NCBI GenBank assembly: GCA_964406605.1
Contig: CAYOSF010000006.1
Coordinates: 62,001 to 126,000 of the forward strand
From: CAYOSF01 sp964406605
Lineage (GTDB): Bacteria; Chloroflexota; Dehalococcoidia; DSTF01; RBG-16-68-14
Length of the DNA: 64,000 nt
Direction: 5' to 3'
Position 1 is the first letter of the stretch; each line of letters begins with the position of its first letter. The notes under the pieces were generated by a model. It saw nothing but the letters and a program-made list of their open reading frames with translations. It was not told the DNA's origin and made no database searches. The translations under genes were made by a program, and so were the position numbers. Below are positions 1-8,562 of this stretch, in pieces.

Positions 1-1642
1 ACTGCCTGGCCAGCGCCTCCTCCCAGTACTCGTCGAACGTCCGGCGCATGGTTGGGTCGCCCCAATCCCTCTGGTTCCAGTTGCTGCGATAGCCCGCATG
101 GTAGTACCAGAGCATCGCCGGCGGGACCATTCCTCGCGTGCGCGAGCCCTGGTGCATCAATTCGATGTGCGCCATCTCGTCGGTCCGGGTCGGGTCCTCG
201 CTCTTCAGCATCTCAAGAGCGGCCCGGTGCAGGGCGAGCACACCCCGCGTCTCCTCCTGCCCGCTCCGCTGCTTGACCATCGACAGGAAGGGACCATCGA
301 AGCCGCTGACCGACCACTCGACCGGTCCGGTCCCTTTCTTCCCCCAGTTGCCGGTCAGCGCCATGACCAACAGGTAGGCCCGCACCATGAGGTCGCTGTG
401 GTAGTACTTGAAGGACGTGGCGCCGGAGAAGATGAAGGAGCGCTTGCCGGCCAGTTTGCGCGCCATCATGCGGATCACGTTGGGGTTGACACCGCACATC
501 TCAACCGCCTTCTCAGGCGTGTACCCGGCGAGCCTCTCCTTGAGCAGCTCGAACACGGGAACCGCGTCCACCCGGCTGCCGTCTTTAAGGCGAACCGACC
601 GAGCGCCCTCCAGCGCCGGATCCGTCCTCCCCAGATCCAGCGTGGCGAGGGGCGCCTCCGCAATGCGTCGCGTGCGCCGGTCCCAGACGTAGAACTGGTC
701 GTCCCGCCCACCCTCTCGAATGTCCGAGCCACGCAGGAATCGATGAGTGTCCCGCCGAACCAGCAACGGCAGATCGGTTTGCTCCTTGACAAAGTCCGCC
801 GCATACAGCTTCTCATCGACGATCACCTGCGCCATGCTGAGCGCGAAGGCCGCGTCCGCGCCCGGCTTGATCGGGACGTAGTGGTCAGCGTGAACGTGAG
901 ATGGGCTGCAGTCAGGGGCAACCAGCACGACCTCCGCACCCCGATAACGGGCCTCCGCCGTGTAGTGGAACGCGGGGATCACTGTGTACACGGGGTTGGC
1001 GTGGGTATACATGATCAACTCAGCGTGGAACATGTCGTCCAGGCTGGAGGCGGGATCGAACTTCCCGAACGTGAGGTAGATGCCGGGTGAGAAATCGTTG
1101 ATGACGGCATTGATGTCCATGGTCAGGCCGCCGAGGTGTTGCGTCAGACGCTGAAAGAAGAACCCGGCCGTCATCCCGCCCTCCCCGGGCGTACCTTCCT
1201 GGATGAACGACTCCGGGCCGACTTCTTGTATCCCATCGATGATGTGGTCGGCGATCTCGCTGAGCGCCTGGTCCCAACTGATGCGGGCCCACCGTCCCTC
1301 GCCCCGTCGTCCGGCACGTTTCAGGGGGTGAGTGACGCGCTCCGCGGAGTAGAGGAGCCGGCTCCAGGCCGCTCCCTTCTGGCAGCCCATCGGGTTCATG
1401 TCGGGAACGCCTTGTTCGATCACCGGGAGGTCGCCCCCCGGTTCCTCTACAAAGACGACGCCATCCCTGACATAGACGCGGTAGGGACAGTTGCTGGGGT
1501 AGCAGTCGACGCAATGTGTGCCCCAGAACACGCGATCCCAGCGCCAGTGATCTCGGTACCGATCCAGAGACCCACGCCGGTTCGAGGTGCGTCCTTGGGG
1601 GTTGCTGCGGGAATGCTCTCGCCTGGGCCTGCGTCCGGGCAT
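1..1642 (-). CDS. molybdopterin oxidoreductase, type II DMSO-reductase-like catalytic subunit (C-terminus off window)
   Basis: The reading frame is open from an ATG at 1642 (AGGAGGAG ribosome site just upstream) to the window edge, giving 547 codons without a stop. Near residue 45 an iron-sulfur site is visible: His, then Cys residues in H-x3-C-x4-C spacing (THCVDCYPSNC), with a later Cys in MGCQKG. The stretch DINAVINDFSPG, followed by HANPVYT, resembles ethylbenzene-dehydrogenase/selenate-reductase alpha subunits, where the Asp of the NDF position would ligate molybdenum. No Tat signal or membrane segment is seen at the N-terminus. The family oxidises or reduces hydrocarbons, nitrate, selenate or similar; the substrate cannot be told here. 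The gene follows a MarR gene by 20 bp and is probably co-transcribed with it. Confidence 0.85.
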   Translation of the reverse strand, partial: MPGRRPRREHSRSNPQGRTSNRRGSLDRYRDHWRWDRVFWGTHCVDCYPSNCPYRVYVRDGVVFVEEPGGDLPVIEQGVPDMNPMGCQKGAAWSRLLYSAERVTHPLKRAGRRGEGRWARISWDQALSEIADHIIDGIQEVGPESFIQEGTPGEGGMTAGFFFQRLTQHLGGLTMDINAVINDFSPGIYLTFGKFDPASSLDDMFHAELIMYTHANPVYTVIPAFHYTAEARYRGAEVVLVAPDCSPSHVHADHYVPIKPGADAAFALSMAQVIVDEKLYAADFVKEQTDLPLLVRRDTHRFLRGSDIREGGRDDQFYVWDRRTRRIAEAPLATLDLGRTDPALEGARSVRLKDGSRVDAVPVFELLKERLAGYTPEKAVEMCGVNPNVIRMMARKLAGKRSFIFSGATSFKYYHSDLMVRAYLLVMALTGNWGKKGTGPVEWSVSGFDGPFLSMVKQRSGQEETRGVLALHRAALEMLKSEDPTRTDEMAHIELMHQGSRTRGMVPPAMLWYYHAGYRSNWNQRDWGDPTMRRTFDEYWEEALARQ

Positions 1643-1662
1643 TGCGTCTCCTCCTCCTGGTT

Positions 1663-2151
1663 CTAGACGACGGACGCCAAACGGCGCTGCTCTTCTTGGA
1701 TACGGCTTGACAGCTCGGCGACGCGCTCCACGGCCTGCACCAGCTTCGCCCGCTCCCCCTCGTCCGCCTTGGCGAGCACGCCCTCCATGACCTCACCCAG
1801 GAATCCGAGGACGTGGCGAATGACTTCACTGCCGTCACTGGTAAGGCGCACCAGCACGATGCGGCGGTCTTGCGGGTGAGCGCGACGCTCAACCAGGCCC
1901 TCCCGAACGAGCCGGTCCACCAGCCCGGTCGTTGTCGGCACCGACACCCCCAACTCTTCCGCCAGGATCCGCATGGGGGCGCCCCTCGCCGGCGCACGGT
2001 CGAGGGCCAGCAGCACCAAGGCCTGAGAAATAGTCAGCCCCGGACGCGCGCTGTCCAGCAAGGGGCCGATGCGGAGGTTCTTGAGGATCTCGGGCAGCAG
2101 AAGCACGATACGCTGAACCTGCTGCGGCTGGGGACGCACTGCGGAACACAT
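1663..2151 (-). CDS. MarR-family transcriptional regulator
   Basis: The product is about 162 aa with the winged-helix arrangement of MarR proteins. A recognition helix region (ILAEELGVSVPTTTGLVDRL) is followed by the wing signature HPQDRRIVLVRLT, and a C-terminal dimerisation helix closes the protein. The ATG at 2151 is preferred. An in-frame TTG at 2166 also exists but lies only about 10 nt from the predicted transcription start. The gene ends 20 bp before the molybdoenzyme start and probably controls that operon, as MarR proteins often respond to aromatic ligands. The overlapping promoter and inverted repeat upstream suggest autorepression. The ligand is unknown. Confidence 0.88.
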   Translation of the reverse strand: MCSAVRPQPQQVQRIVLLLPEILKNLRIGPLLDSARPGLTISQALVLLALDRAPARGAPMRILAEELGVSVPTTTGLVDRLVREGLVERRAHPQDRRIVLVRLTSDGSEVIRHVLGFLGEVMEGVLAKADEGERAKLVQAVERVAELSSRIQEEQRRLASVV

Positions 2152-2178
2152 AGCTAGCACCAGCAATAGTACGCGAGG

Positions 2179-2210
2179 CTAATAATACGGATTACTAACC
2201 TTGTTGTCAA
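2179..2210 (-). promoter_or_regulatory. sigma70-type promoter overlapped by an inverted repeat (likely MarR operator)
   Basis: On the minus strand a perfect TTGACA -35 (2205-2210) is separated by 17 bp from TATTAT (2182-2187). Lying over the -10 and spacer is an imperfect inverted repeat, CTAATAAT-ACGG-ATTACTAA (2179-2198), of the size and AT-rich type bound by MarR dimers. The predicted start is near 2175, about 24 nt ahead of the ATG at 2151. Confidence 0.75.
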
Positions 2211-2303
2211 GCTGTAGCTCTCGCCGGTAGGGACATGAGGGCAGGGTTCACCGTCGTCACAGTGTTCGGCAGCCCGGCCTCGCCTGTGGGCAGAAGCTGC
2301 CGG

Positions 2304-2876
2304 CTAGCCCTTCTTCCCCTCCCACAGCGAAATGAGGCCCAGGAGCCAAGCCTTGCCCCTTGGTCGGACGTCCGCAAAGCCCGCCTCCTCCAGCAGCGCC
2401 GGCAGGCGCCCCCCGCGATCGAAGTCGGCCACGATGAAGCGTCCCCCCGCTCGGAGCACCCGCAGCACCTCGCGCAGGCCGCTCCGCTGCAGATCGGGCG
2501 GCAGGTGATGGATCATGAGGCTGCTGAAGGCAACGTCGAAATGGCCTTCGGGGTAGGGGATATCTTCGATGAGCGCCGTCTGGAACTCGATGTCAAGACC
2601 GTCCCGCTCAGCGTTGGAGCGGGCCTTCAGAATCATCTCCGGCGCGGCGTCGATGCCCGTCACTTTGCCCGCCTTCTCCCCGGCGAGACACGTGAGCACA
2701 CCGGTGCTACAACCCACATCGAGCACACGGTGGTCCGGCTGCAATTCACCAAGCTCCACGATCCGACGCTTGAAGCCCGTACCCAGGCCTCCAAGGGAAC
2801 ACACCAAGTCGTAGAACCGAGCGTGGCTCCCGAGCGTTCGCCCTGCCGTCCTCAGATCGTCGGGTTTCCGTGCCAT
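2304..2876 (-). CDS. class I SAM-dependent methyltransferase
   Basis: The product is 190 aa from an ATG at 2876 preceded by GAGGAGGTG. The SAM-binding motif I is VLDVGCSTGVLT, with an acidic end of strand two (GIDAAPEMI) and a post-motif DVAFSSLMIHHLPP typical of the Methyltransf_11/UbiE-like group. A C-terminal helix (LPALLEEAGFADV) also fits. The methyl acceptor cannot be inferred. The frame is open upstream for another 90 codons, but that extension overlaps the neighbouring gene and lacks family similarity. The next gene upstream ends about 50 bp away on the same strand. Confidence 0.85.
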   Translation of the reverse strand: MARKPDDLRTAGRTLGSHARFYDLVCSLGGLGTGFKRRIVELGELQPDHRVLDVGCSTGVLTCLAGEKAGKVTGIDAAPEMILKARSNAERDGLDIEFQTALIEDIPYPEGHFDVAFSSLMIHHLPPDLQRSGLREVLRVLRAGGRFIVADFDRGGRLPALLEEAGFADVRPRGKAWLLGLISLWEGKKG

Positions 2877-2925
2877 GCACGCACCTCCTCGGCTGTGGCG
2901 CTGCAGGAGCGCCTGCACCGCGTCA

Positions 2926-4293
2926 TCAGTCGTTCTTCCGCCAGCGCACCTCGTACAATCGCACCGGGTCCTCGAAGCCGCGCAGCTCTGTTTCTCCCAG
3001 GTCGGAGAACAGAAAGCCCTTCCCCGCCGCGAGCTGTCGCACGACGTCCGAGGCCAGGATCTCCCCCTGCGCCGCCCGGTCACAGATACGCCTTGCGAGC
3101 TGCACCGCCGTCCCAAACAGGTCCTTTTCTTCCGCCATCGGCTCACCCGCGTTCAATCCGATGCGCACGCCGAGCGCTGCTTCCACGGATTCAGCATGGC
3201 GCTCGCTCACAGCCCGCTCGATGGCAATAGCGCACTCCAGCGCCCTCGACGCAGAAGGAAAAGAGGCCATGATGCCGTCGCCGGTATGCTTGATCTCACC
3301 GCCCCCATAGGCTCGGAGGGCGTCACGGACGATGGTGTTGTGCATGCGCAGGAGCTCCTGCGCCTTCGCATCGCCCAGCCGTTGGGTCAGCGCCGTGGAG
3401 CCCTCGATGTCCGTGAAGAGGATCGTGTATACGTCGCCCGCCTCCAGCCCAGGAGGCTCCAGAACCTCAGGCGCCTGCGTTCCACCCCGCCCTTCGTCAA
3501 GGAACGACCTCAGGATACGCATGTACTGCGCGTGGTCATGGTAGTGGTCACCCATGTCGCCATCCAACGCGACGAAGCGCGCTTCCGGAATGGACGCCGC
3601 CGCCGCCCTACCCGCATCGATGGGCACGTTGCGATCTCCGCGTCGGTGCAGAACCAACGTCGGGATGGCGATCTTCGCCAGATACCCCCTCGCGTCCACG
3701 CTTGCGAAGAAGTCGAGACACTTCGCCGCAACCTCGGGAGACACGGACTGACGGAGCGCTTGCGACAGCGCCCGCTGAAGCTCCGCTGGTCCCGTGGGAT
3801 AGACGATGTCCGCGACCGCCCTCCGGCCCAACCTCCAGTTCCGGCGGACAAGCTCGACCAGGCCCTGGACCTCATCTTTCTCCGCCACATCCGCGCCCGA
3901 AGGAAACGGTGCCCACAGTACCAGGCGAGACACCCGCTCCGCATGCTCCGCGGCATACGCCACCGCGATCGGCGTGCCGTCGGTCCAGCCGACAAGGTCG
4001 AAGCGATCGAGGCGCAGATGATCGGCGACTGCTGCGACATCCGCGACCTGCGCGGCCAGCGAGAAGTCGTCCACCTCGCGTTGGGACGCGCCCAACCCCC
4101 GCCGGTCAAACGTAACCAGCGTACGGCCCCGCGCCAGGCTCTCGGTGAATTCGGGACCTCCGGGAAACTCCCACCCCGTCTCCAGGCTCGCAGCCCACGG
4201 CGGGACGCTCACCAGCGCGGGACCTTCGCCCACGGACGCATACGCGATCCGCGTTCCGTCAGCCGACGTGCAGAAACGGATGTGTGGCTCCAT
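2926..4293 (-). CDS. alpha/beta hydrolase - class III adenylate cyclase fusion
   Basis: The 455-aa protein has an alpha/beta-hydrolase fold in residues 1-285 and a class III nucleotide cyclase domain from about 295. The cyclase part keeps the two metal Asp regions (FTDIEGST and HTGDGIMASF), so it is probably active in making cAMP or a related cyclic nucleotide. The hydrolase nucleophile elbow reads GWTDG (Thr near residue 104) instead of the usual G-x-S-x-G, so esterase activity is doubtful and this part may be a ligand sensor. The start at ATG 4293 is supported by GGTGAG upstream; a GTG lies 9 nt earlier. Such fusions are frequent in Chloroflexota, Actinobacteria and Alphaproteobacteria. Confidence 0.88.
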   Translation of the reverse strand: MEPHIRFCTSADGTRIAYASVGEGPALVSVPPWAASLETGWEFPGGPEFTESLARGRTLVTFDRRGLGASQREVDDFSLAAQVADVAAVADHLRLDRFDLVGWTDGTPIAVAYAAEHAERVSRLVLWAPFPSGADVAEKDEVQGLVELVRRNWRLGRRAVADIVYPTGPAELQRALSQALRQSVSPEVAAKCLDFFASVDARGYLAKIAIPTLVLHRRGDRNVPIDAGRAAAASIPEARFVALDGDMGDHYHDHAQYMRILRSFLDEGRGGTQAPEVLEPPGLEAGDVYTILFTDIEGSTALTQRLGDAKAQELLRMHNTIVRDALRAYGGGEIKHTGDGIMASFPSASRALECAIAIERAVSERHAESVEAALGVRIGLNAGEPMAEEKDLFGTAVQLARRICDRAAQGEILASDVVRQLAAGKGFLFSDLGETELRGFEDPVRLYEVRWRKND

Positions 4294-4399
4294 AGCTCTC
4301 ACCGCCTAGTGCGGCGCCGCCAGTATAGCGCGGGACCAGACCCCCGTGAAGAAAGATGGGGTCAACAGCGCGCGGAGCCGGTCAGCCGCACGGCCGTGG

Positions 4400-5557
4400 C
4401 TAGTACGACCTCGGCAGGCCGAGGACATGCTCACCGATGTAGTTGAGGATCATCTCCCTCGACACGGGGGCCGTTCGCAGCATGCGGATGAAAGGCCAGA
4501 GGGTGATGATATCCATCTCGCCGGTGAAACCAGAGCCGCCGTGCACTTCGATCGCCAGGTCGCAGGCCTCGATGGCGGCCTCGGCAGCCGCGAACTTGGC
4601 CATGTTCGCATAGGGCCCGGCGTTGCGGCCGGCGTCGAAGCTTGCCGCCGCCTGTCGAGCCATCAACGCCGCCAGCTCCAAGTGCGTCTTGGCGACGGCC
4701 ATCGGGTGCTGCAATCCCTGGTGCGCCCCGATGGGGACATCGAACACCACCCGCTCGCGCGCGTAGGCGACCGCCTTGTCCAGTACGTAACGCCCCAGAC
4801 CCACCGCCACCGCGGCCGCGCTGATCCGCTCTGGGTTCAGCGCGTCGAACAGATGACGAGTCCCCATACCTTCCTGGCCCACCAGGTTCTCGCGAGGCAC
4901 CCGGACATCATCGAGGAAGATCGTGAACTGCCGCTCCGGGTGCAGGATCTGTGTGTCCTGCTGCGTCACCTCCAACCCTGCTGAGCGACGGTCGACCAGG
5001 AAGAGCGACAGCCCCTCGCGCTTGTCTTGGACCTCCTGGAATGGCGTGGTGCGTACCACCATCATGATGTGATCGACCTCGTCGACGCCCGAAATGAACG
5101 CCTTCTGGCCGCTCAGCAGGTACGAGTCGCCGTCCCTTCGGGCCAGCGTTTCGATCCGAAAGCTGTTCGAGCCCGCCGTCGGTTCGGTGATGGCGAAGCA
5201 GGCGCGCTCGCGGCCGCTGGCCAGGGCCGGCAGGTATCTCTTCTTCTGCTCCTCGGTCCCGTGCTTGGCGATGAGCGTGACGTCCATGATGCTGCTCACC
5301 ACCAGCAGGAGGAGCGGGATGCCGTGGTTGCCCATCTCCTCCAACAGCACGGCCATCTGTTTCATGCCCAGCCCCGCGCCCCCATACTCCGGCGGAACCA
5401 GCATCCCCAGATAGCCGCCGGCCGCCAGTTCCGCCCACAGCTCCTCCGTGAACTTCCCCTCGCGGGAGCAGTCGAGCCAGTACGAGCGGCCGTACCTGCC
5501 CGCCAGATCGGCCACAAACTGCTTGATGAGCTGCTCCTCTTCGGTCAGTTCCAGCAT
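4400..5557 (-). CDS. acyl-CoA dehydrogenase
   Basis: The 385-aa flavoprotein covers all acyl-CoA dehydrogenase domains. An N-terminal helical part is followed by the middle beta domain with ACFAITEPTAGSN and GQKAFISGVDEVD. The C-terminal FAD/substrate domain contains HQGLQHPMAVAKTHLE and VHGGSGFTGEMDI. The family removes two hydrogens from acyl-CoA and passes electrons to ETF. The ATG at 5557 has GGAGGT upstream. It is divergent from the thiolase operon across about 100 bp and likely serves the same CoA pathway. Chain-length preference is not predictable. Confidence 0.92.
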   Translation of the reverse strand: MLELTEEEQLIKQFVADLAGRYGRSYWLDCSREGKFTEELWAELAAGGYLGMLVPPEYGGAGLGMKQMAVLLEEMGNHGIPLLLLVVSSIMDVTLIAKHGTEEQKKRYLPALASGRERACFAITEPTAGSNSFRIETLARRDGDSYLLSGQKAFISGVDEVDHIMMVVRTTPFQEVQDKREGLSLFLVDRRSAGLEVTQQDTQILHPERQFTIFLDDVRVPRENLVGQEGMGTRHLFDALNPERISAAAVAVGLGRYVLDKAVAYARERVVFDVPIGAHQGLQHPMAVAKTHLELAALMARQAAASFDAGRNAGPYANMAKFAAAEAAIEACDLAIEVHGGSGFTGEMDIITLWPFIRMLRTAPVSREMILNYIGEHVLGLPRSY

Positions 5558-5585
5558 GACGGACCTCCTGGCTGAAAGCGCCTGT

Positions 5586-5614
5586 TTGTAGTGGCAACGC
5601 CCAGGAAGTATAAT
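5586..5614 (+). promoter_or_regulatory. promoter of the thiolase-DUF35-CoA transferase operon
   Basis: TTGTAG at 5586-5591 and a perfect TATAAT at 5609-5614 are separated by 17 bp in the divergent gap between the acyl-CoA dehydrogenase and the first thiolase gene. The predicted leader is about 38 nt and contains GGAGAGG before the ATG at 5659. Confidence 0.65.
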
Positions 5615-5658
5615 CCCAGCGTCAATTCCTGGCCATCCATCCTGCCGTTGGAGAGGGT

Positions 5659-6801
5659 ATGTCTCGAGTTGCGATCGTTTCCGTAGCCCAGACTGAGCAC
5701 AGCGACCGCCTGGATAAGACTTGTCGGGAGCTGGTGTACGATGTCAGTCAGGAGGCGCTGACCAAGGCGGGACTCAGCAAGGACGCCCTGGAGACGATCG
5801 TCACGGCCTCCTCCGACTACTGGCAGGGGATGGGCTGCTCCAACGTCTTCTACTATGAAGGAGCGGCCTCCTACCTCAAGGACTCGCCGAAGTTGGAGGG
5901 CGACTCGGCTCACGCTTTCGTCTACGCCTGCATGCGCGTGATGTCCGGGAATTTCGACGCCGCTCTGGTGGTCGGCGTCACCAAGTGCTCGGAGACGCCT
6001 TCCGTGGCCGCGCTCACCAGCCTCTCCTGCGATCCCGCCTACCAGAGGCCCGTGGGCCTTGAGGACGTGGCCGCCGCCGGCCTCCAGGCGCGCGAATACA
6101 TGCAACGATACTCAGTGCCGGAGGCGGTGCTGGCCGAGGCCGCCAGAAAGAACCTGCGCCACGCTCTTTCCAACCCCTACGCCCATCGCAAGGCCGATCT
6201 GACGGTGGAGGAGATCCTGGCCTCGGACGTGGCCGCCTGGCCCTTGCGCGAGGTCGAATGCGCCGGAGGCTCGGATGGCGCCTGCGCCATCGTGTTGGCC
6301 GGCGAGCGGGTCGCTCGCGAGCTGACCGACGCCCCGGTCTGGGTGCGGGGCTTCGGCTGGGCCACCGAGACCTATGCCGTGGGGGACCGCGATCTCCTTG
6401 CCCCAACGGCCCTGCAAGAGGCCGCCCGCCGCGCCTACGCAATGGCGGGCATCGATGATCCTGCCGACCAGTTCTCGGTGCTCGAGTTGGGCGCTCCCTT
6501 CGCGCACCAGGAATTCCTCTGGTACGAAGGACTGGGACTCTGTCCCGAAGGCGAAGGCTGGAAGCTGGTGGCCGACGGCGTCACCTCTCTGGACGGCGAC
6601 TTACCGGTCAACCCGTCGGGGGGCGTGCTGGCCACGAACCCCTACGTGGCGCGCGGTCTGATCCGCGTCGGCGAGGCCGGCCTGCAGGTCATGGGAGAGG
6701 GCGGTTCACGCCAGGTGGCCGGGGCAAAGACAGCGCTCGCCCACAGTACGTATGGTCTGGCCGGGCAGTCCCACACCGTCGTCATCCTGGGAAGGGACTA
6801 G
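5659..6801 (+). CDS. thiolase-like protein lacking the catalytic Cys and His
   Basis: The 380-aa protein aligns with SCP2/SCP-x type thiolases: the N-terminus RVAIVSVAQTEH, the VMSGNFDAALVVG segment and the C-terminal NPSGG. The nucleophile position, which is CASG in the window's canonical thiolase at 28702-29868, is replaced by a stretch without Cys before VMSG. The GHPIGATG histidine motif is replaced by TNPYVARG. Classical thiolysis is therefore unlikely. Paired with the next thiolase-like gene and a DUF35 protein, it may be a non-catalytic partner in a complex, as in Ltp2-type retro-aldolases or archaeal thiolase/DUF35 assemblies. It ends 4 nt before the next gene, so the two are co-transcribed. 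Confidence 0.85.
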   Translation: MSRVAIVSVAQTEHSDRLDKTCRELVYDVSQEALTKAGLSKDALETIVTASSDYWQGMGCSNVFYYEGAASYLKDSPKLEGDSAHAFVYACMRVMSGNFDAALVVGVTKCSETPSVAALTSLSCDPAYQRPVGLEDVAAAGLQAREYMQRYSVPEAVLAEAARKNLRHALSNPYAHRKADLTVEEILASDVAAWPLREVECAGGSDGACAIVLAGERVARELTDAPVWVRGFGWATETYAVGDRDLLAPTALQEAARRAYAMAGIDDPADQFSVLELGAPFAHQEFLWYEGLGLCPEGEGWKLVADGVTSLDGDLPVNPSGGVLATNPYVARGLIRVGEAGLQVMGEGGSRQVAGAKTALAHSTYGLAGQSHTVVILGRD

Positions 6802-6805
6802 GGCA

Positions 6806-7972
6806 ATGGCCGAGCAAGTCGCCATCATCGGGGTAGGCCAGACGCGGCACGGAAACCGGGAAGATGTGAGCTTCCCGGAGCTGGTGCGCGAGGCGGTGAC
6901 GGCCTGCCTGGCCGACGCCAACATCGACCCCGGCCGTATCCAGGCCGTTGTCAGCGGCTCGATGCCGGCGCCCATGGAAGGCATCGATGCCCCCGAACTG
7001 TGGACATGCGACGCCATGCTGCCGGGCCCGTCCCCCATCATGCGGGTGGCCACCTGCGGCTCCACGGGCATCTCCATAGCCAATACCGCCTACTACCATG
7101 TGGCCTCCGGCGTCTACGATCTCGTCTTGGCCATCGGCATGGAGAAAATGTACATGGGAGACCCCCAGGGGGCCATGTCTACCATTGCCGACCCGGTGTT
7201 CCTCAGGCCCTTCCTGGCCGGCGCCCCCGGCGCCATCGCCCTCCAGAGCTCCGAGTACATCAAGGCCTGCTCTGTGCCCGAAGAGCGGGTGCGCGAGGCC
7301 GCCGCCCGCATCTCCGTACGCAACCACCTGGCCGCCCTCGACAACCCATACGCTCACATCAAGCTCCAGATCACCGTCGACGACGTCCTGAACTCTCGCA
7401 TCGTATGCTACCCTCTCCATCTGCTGGATATCTGCCCGGGTTCAGACGGCGCCTGCGCCCTACTGTTCGCCAACGAGGCGCGGGCCAAGGAGCTGTGCGA
7501 CCGGCCGGCCTGGATCAAGGGTCTGGCCTATGCGGGCGATGAGTACTGGATAGGCGACAAGGACTTGGCCCATTGGGAGGCAGCCAAGGTAGCGGCCGCC
7601 GGGGCCTATCGCATGGCGGGTATCACCGATCCGGTGAAGCAGTTGGACGTGGCCGAGGTGTACAACCCCTTCACGTTCCAGGAGATGGTCTTCTACGAAT
7701 GTTTTGGCTTCTGTCCACCGGGCCAGGCCTATGAGTTCGTCGAATCGGGGATCACCGAGCGCGACGGCGAGCTCCCCTGCGATCCGTCCGGAGGCGTGGC
7801 CTGCACCAATCCTATCGGCGCGACCGCTCTCCTCCGGGTGGCGGAGGCCGCCCTCCAGGTGAGGGGCAAAGCGGGGGACCATCAGGTACCCGGCGTCGAT
7901 ACTGCCCTGGCGCACGGTTGGGGCGGCGCCGTCCAGTTCAACGGGGTTATGATTCTCAGCGCAACGCTGTAG
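6806..7972 (+). CDS. thiolase-like protein (Ltp2/SCP-x type) keeping Cys but not His
   Basis: The 388-aa protein starts at ATG 6806, 4 nt after the preceding stop. The nucleophile loop VATCGSTG keeps a Cys, but the usual GHPIGATG reads TNPIGATA and the usual EVHDCFT reads EVYNPFT, so His is replaced by Asn and Tyr. Tyr in this part of the active site is a feature of Ltp2-like aldolases that cleave steroid side chains together with a DUF35 protein. Immediately downstream is a DUF35 gene, so an acyl-CoA aldol cleavage or condensation is a reasonable inference. Ordinary acetyl-CoA acetyltransferase activity cannot be excluded. Confidence 0.87.
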   Translation: MAEQVAIIGVGQTRHGNREDVSFPELVREAVTACLADANIDPGRIQAVVSGSMPAPMEGIDAPELWTCDAMLPGPSPIMRVATCGSTGISIANTAYYHVASGVYDLVLAIGMEKMYMGDPQGAMSTIADPVFLRPFLAGAPGAIALQSSEYIKACSVPEERVREAAARISVRNHLAALDNPYAHIKLQITVDDVLNSRIVCYPLHLLDICPGSDGACALLFANEARAKELCDRPAWIKGLAYAGDEYWIGDKDLAHWEAAKVAAAGAYRMAGITDPVKQLDVAEVYNPFTFQEMVFYECFGFCPPGQAYEFVESGITERDGELPCDPSGGVACTNPIGATALLRVAEAALQVRGKAGDHQVPGVDTALAHGWGGAVQFNGVMILSATL

Positions 7973-7981
7973 GGGGTGCCA

Positions 7982-8446
7982 ATGACTGAGGAGCGGCTGG
8001 ACATCATCGAGGACACCATCTCTCTACCCTACCGCTGGTCCGTCGGGCCGGTGGGCGCCCGCTTCTTGGAAGGGCTCAAGAACAAGAAGATCCTGGGCAC
8101 GCGCTGCCCTCAGTGCCGGCGTACCCTGGTCCCCGCGCGGGCCTTCTGCCCCCGCTGTTTCGTGGACCTCAACGATTGGGTGGAGGTGCCCGACCACGGC
8201 GCCGTGCGCAGCTACACCATCGTCAACTACTCTTTCGCCGGGCAGCCCATGCCCCCGCCCTACATCATCGGCATCGTCGTCCTGGAGGGCACCGACGTGG
8301 GATTCACCCACTTTCTGGGCGGCGTGGATCTCTCGGACCTTGAGAAGGCGGCGGAGCGTCTCAACCAGGTCAGTGCCGTGCGCGCGGTCTGGAGCAAGCA
8401 GCGGATCGGCCGGATCACAGACATAGAGCGCTTCGAGCCAGCCTAG
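7982..8446 (+). CDS. OB-fold zinc-ribbon acyl-CoA-associated protein (DUF35/ChsH2-like)
   Basis: The 154-aa protein starts at ATG 7982 behind AGGGGGTG. It has a rubredoxin-like zinc ribbon, C-x2-C (CPQC) and C-x2-C (CPRC), within residues 40-60. An OB fold follows with GAVRSYTIVNYSF and IIGIVVLEG. Proteins of this family bind acyl-CoA and form complexes with thiolase-like partners (ChsH2 DUF35 domain with Ltp2; archaeal HMG-CoA synthase complexes). It directly follows two thiolase-like genes in the same operon, which strongly suggests a heteromeric complex. Confidence 0.9.
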   Translation: MTEERLDIIEDTISLPYRWSVGPVGARFLEGLKNKKILGTRCPQCRRTLVPARAFCPRCFVDLNDWVEVPDHGAVRSYTIVNYSFAGQPMPPPYIIGIVVLEGTDVGFTHFLGGVDLSDLEKAAERLNQVSAVRAVWSKQRIGRITDIERFEPA

Positions 8447-8562
8447 GAACTCGATGCCACCGGGAGCGGCTGATGGCTGAGCCGGGGGCATTTCCCCAAA
8501 GGCAGTCCTAGCCTCGAGTGCGCCTGGCCCCAGCGGCCTGCAACATCCTGGGAGGTGCGATC

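Noticed and set aside
2875..4446. Long rightward open frame (523 codons)
   Set aside because: It is antisense to the hydrolase-cyclase gene, Arg/His-rich and without motifs; the minus-strand protein shows clear domains.
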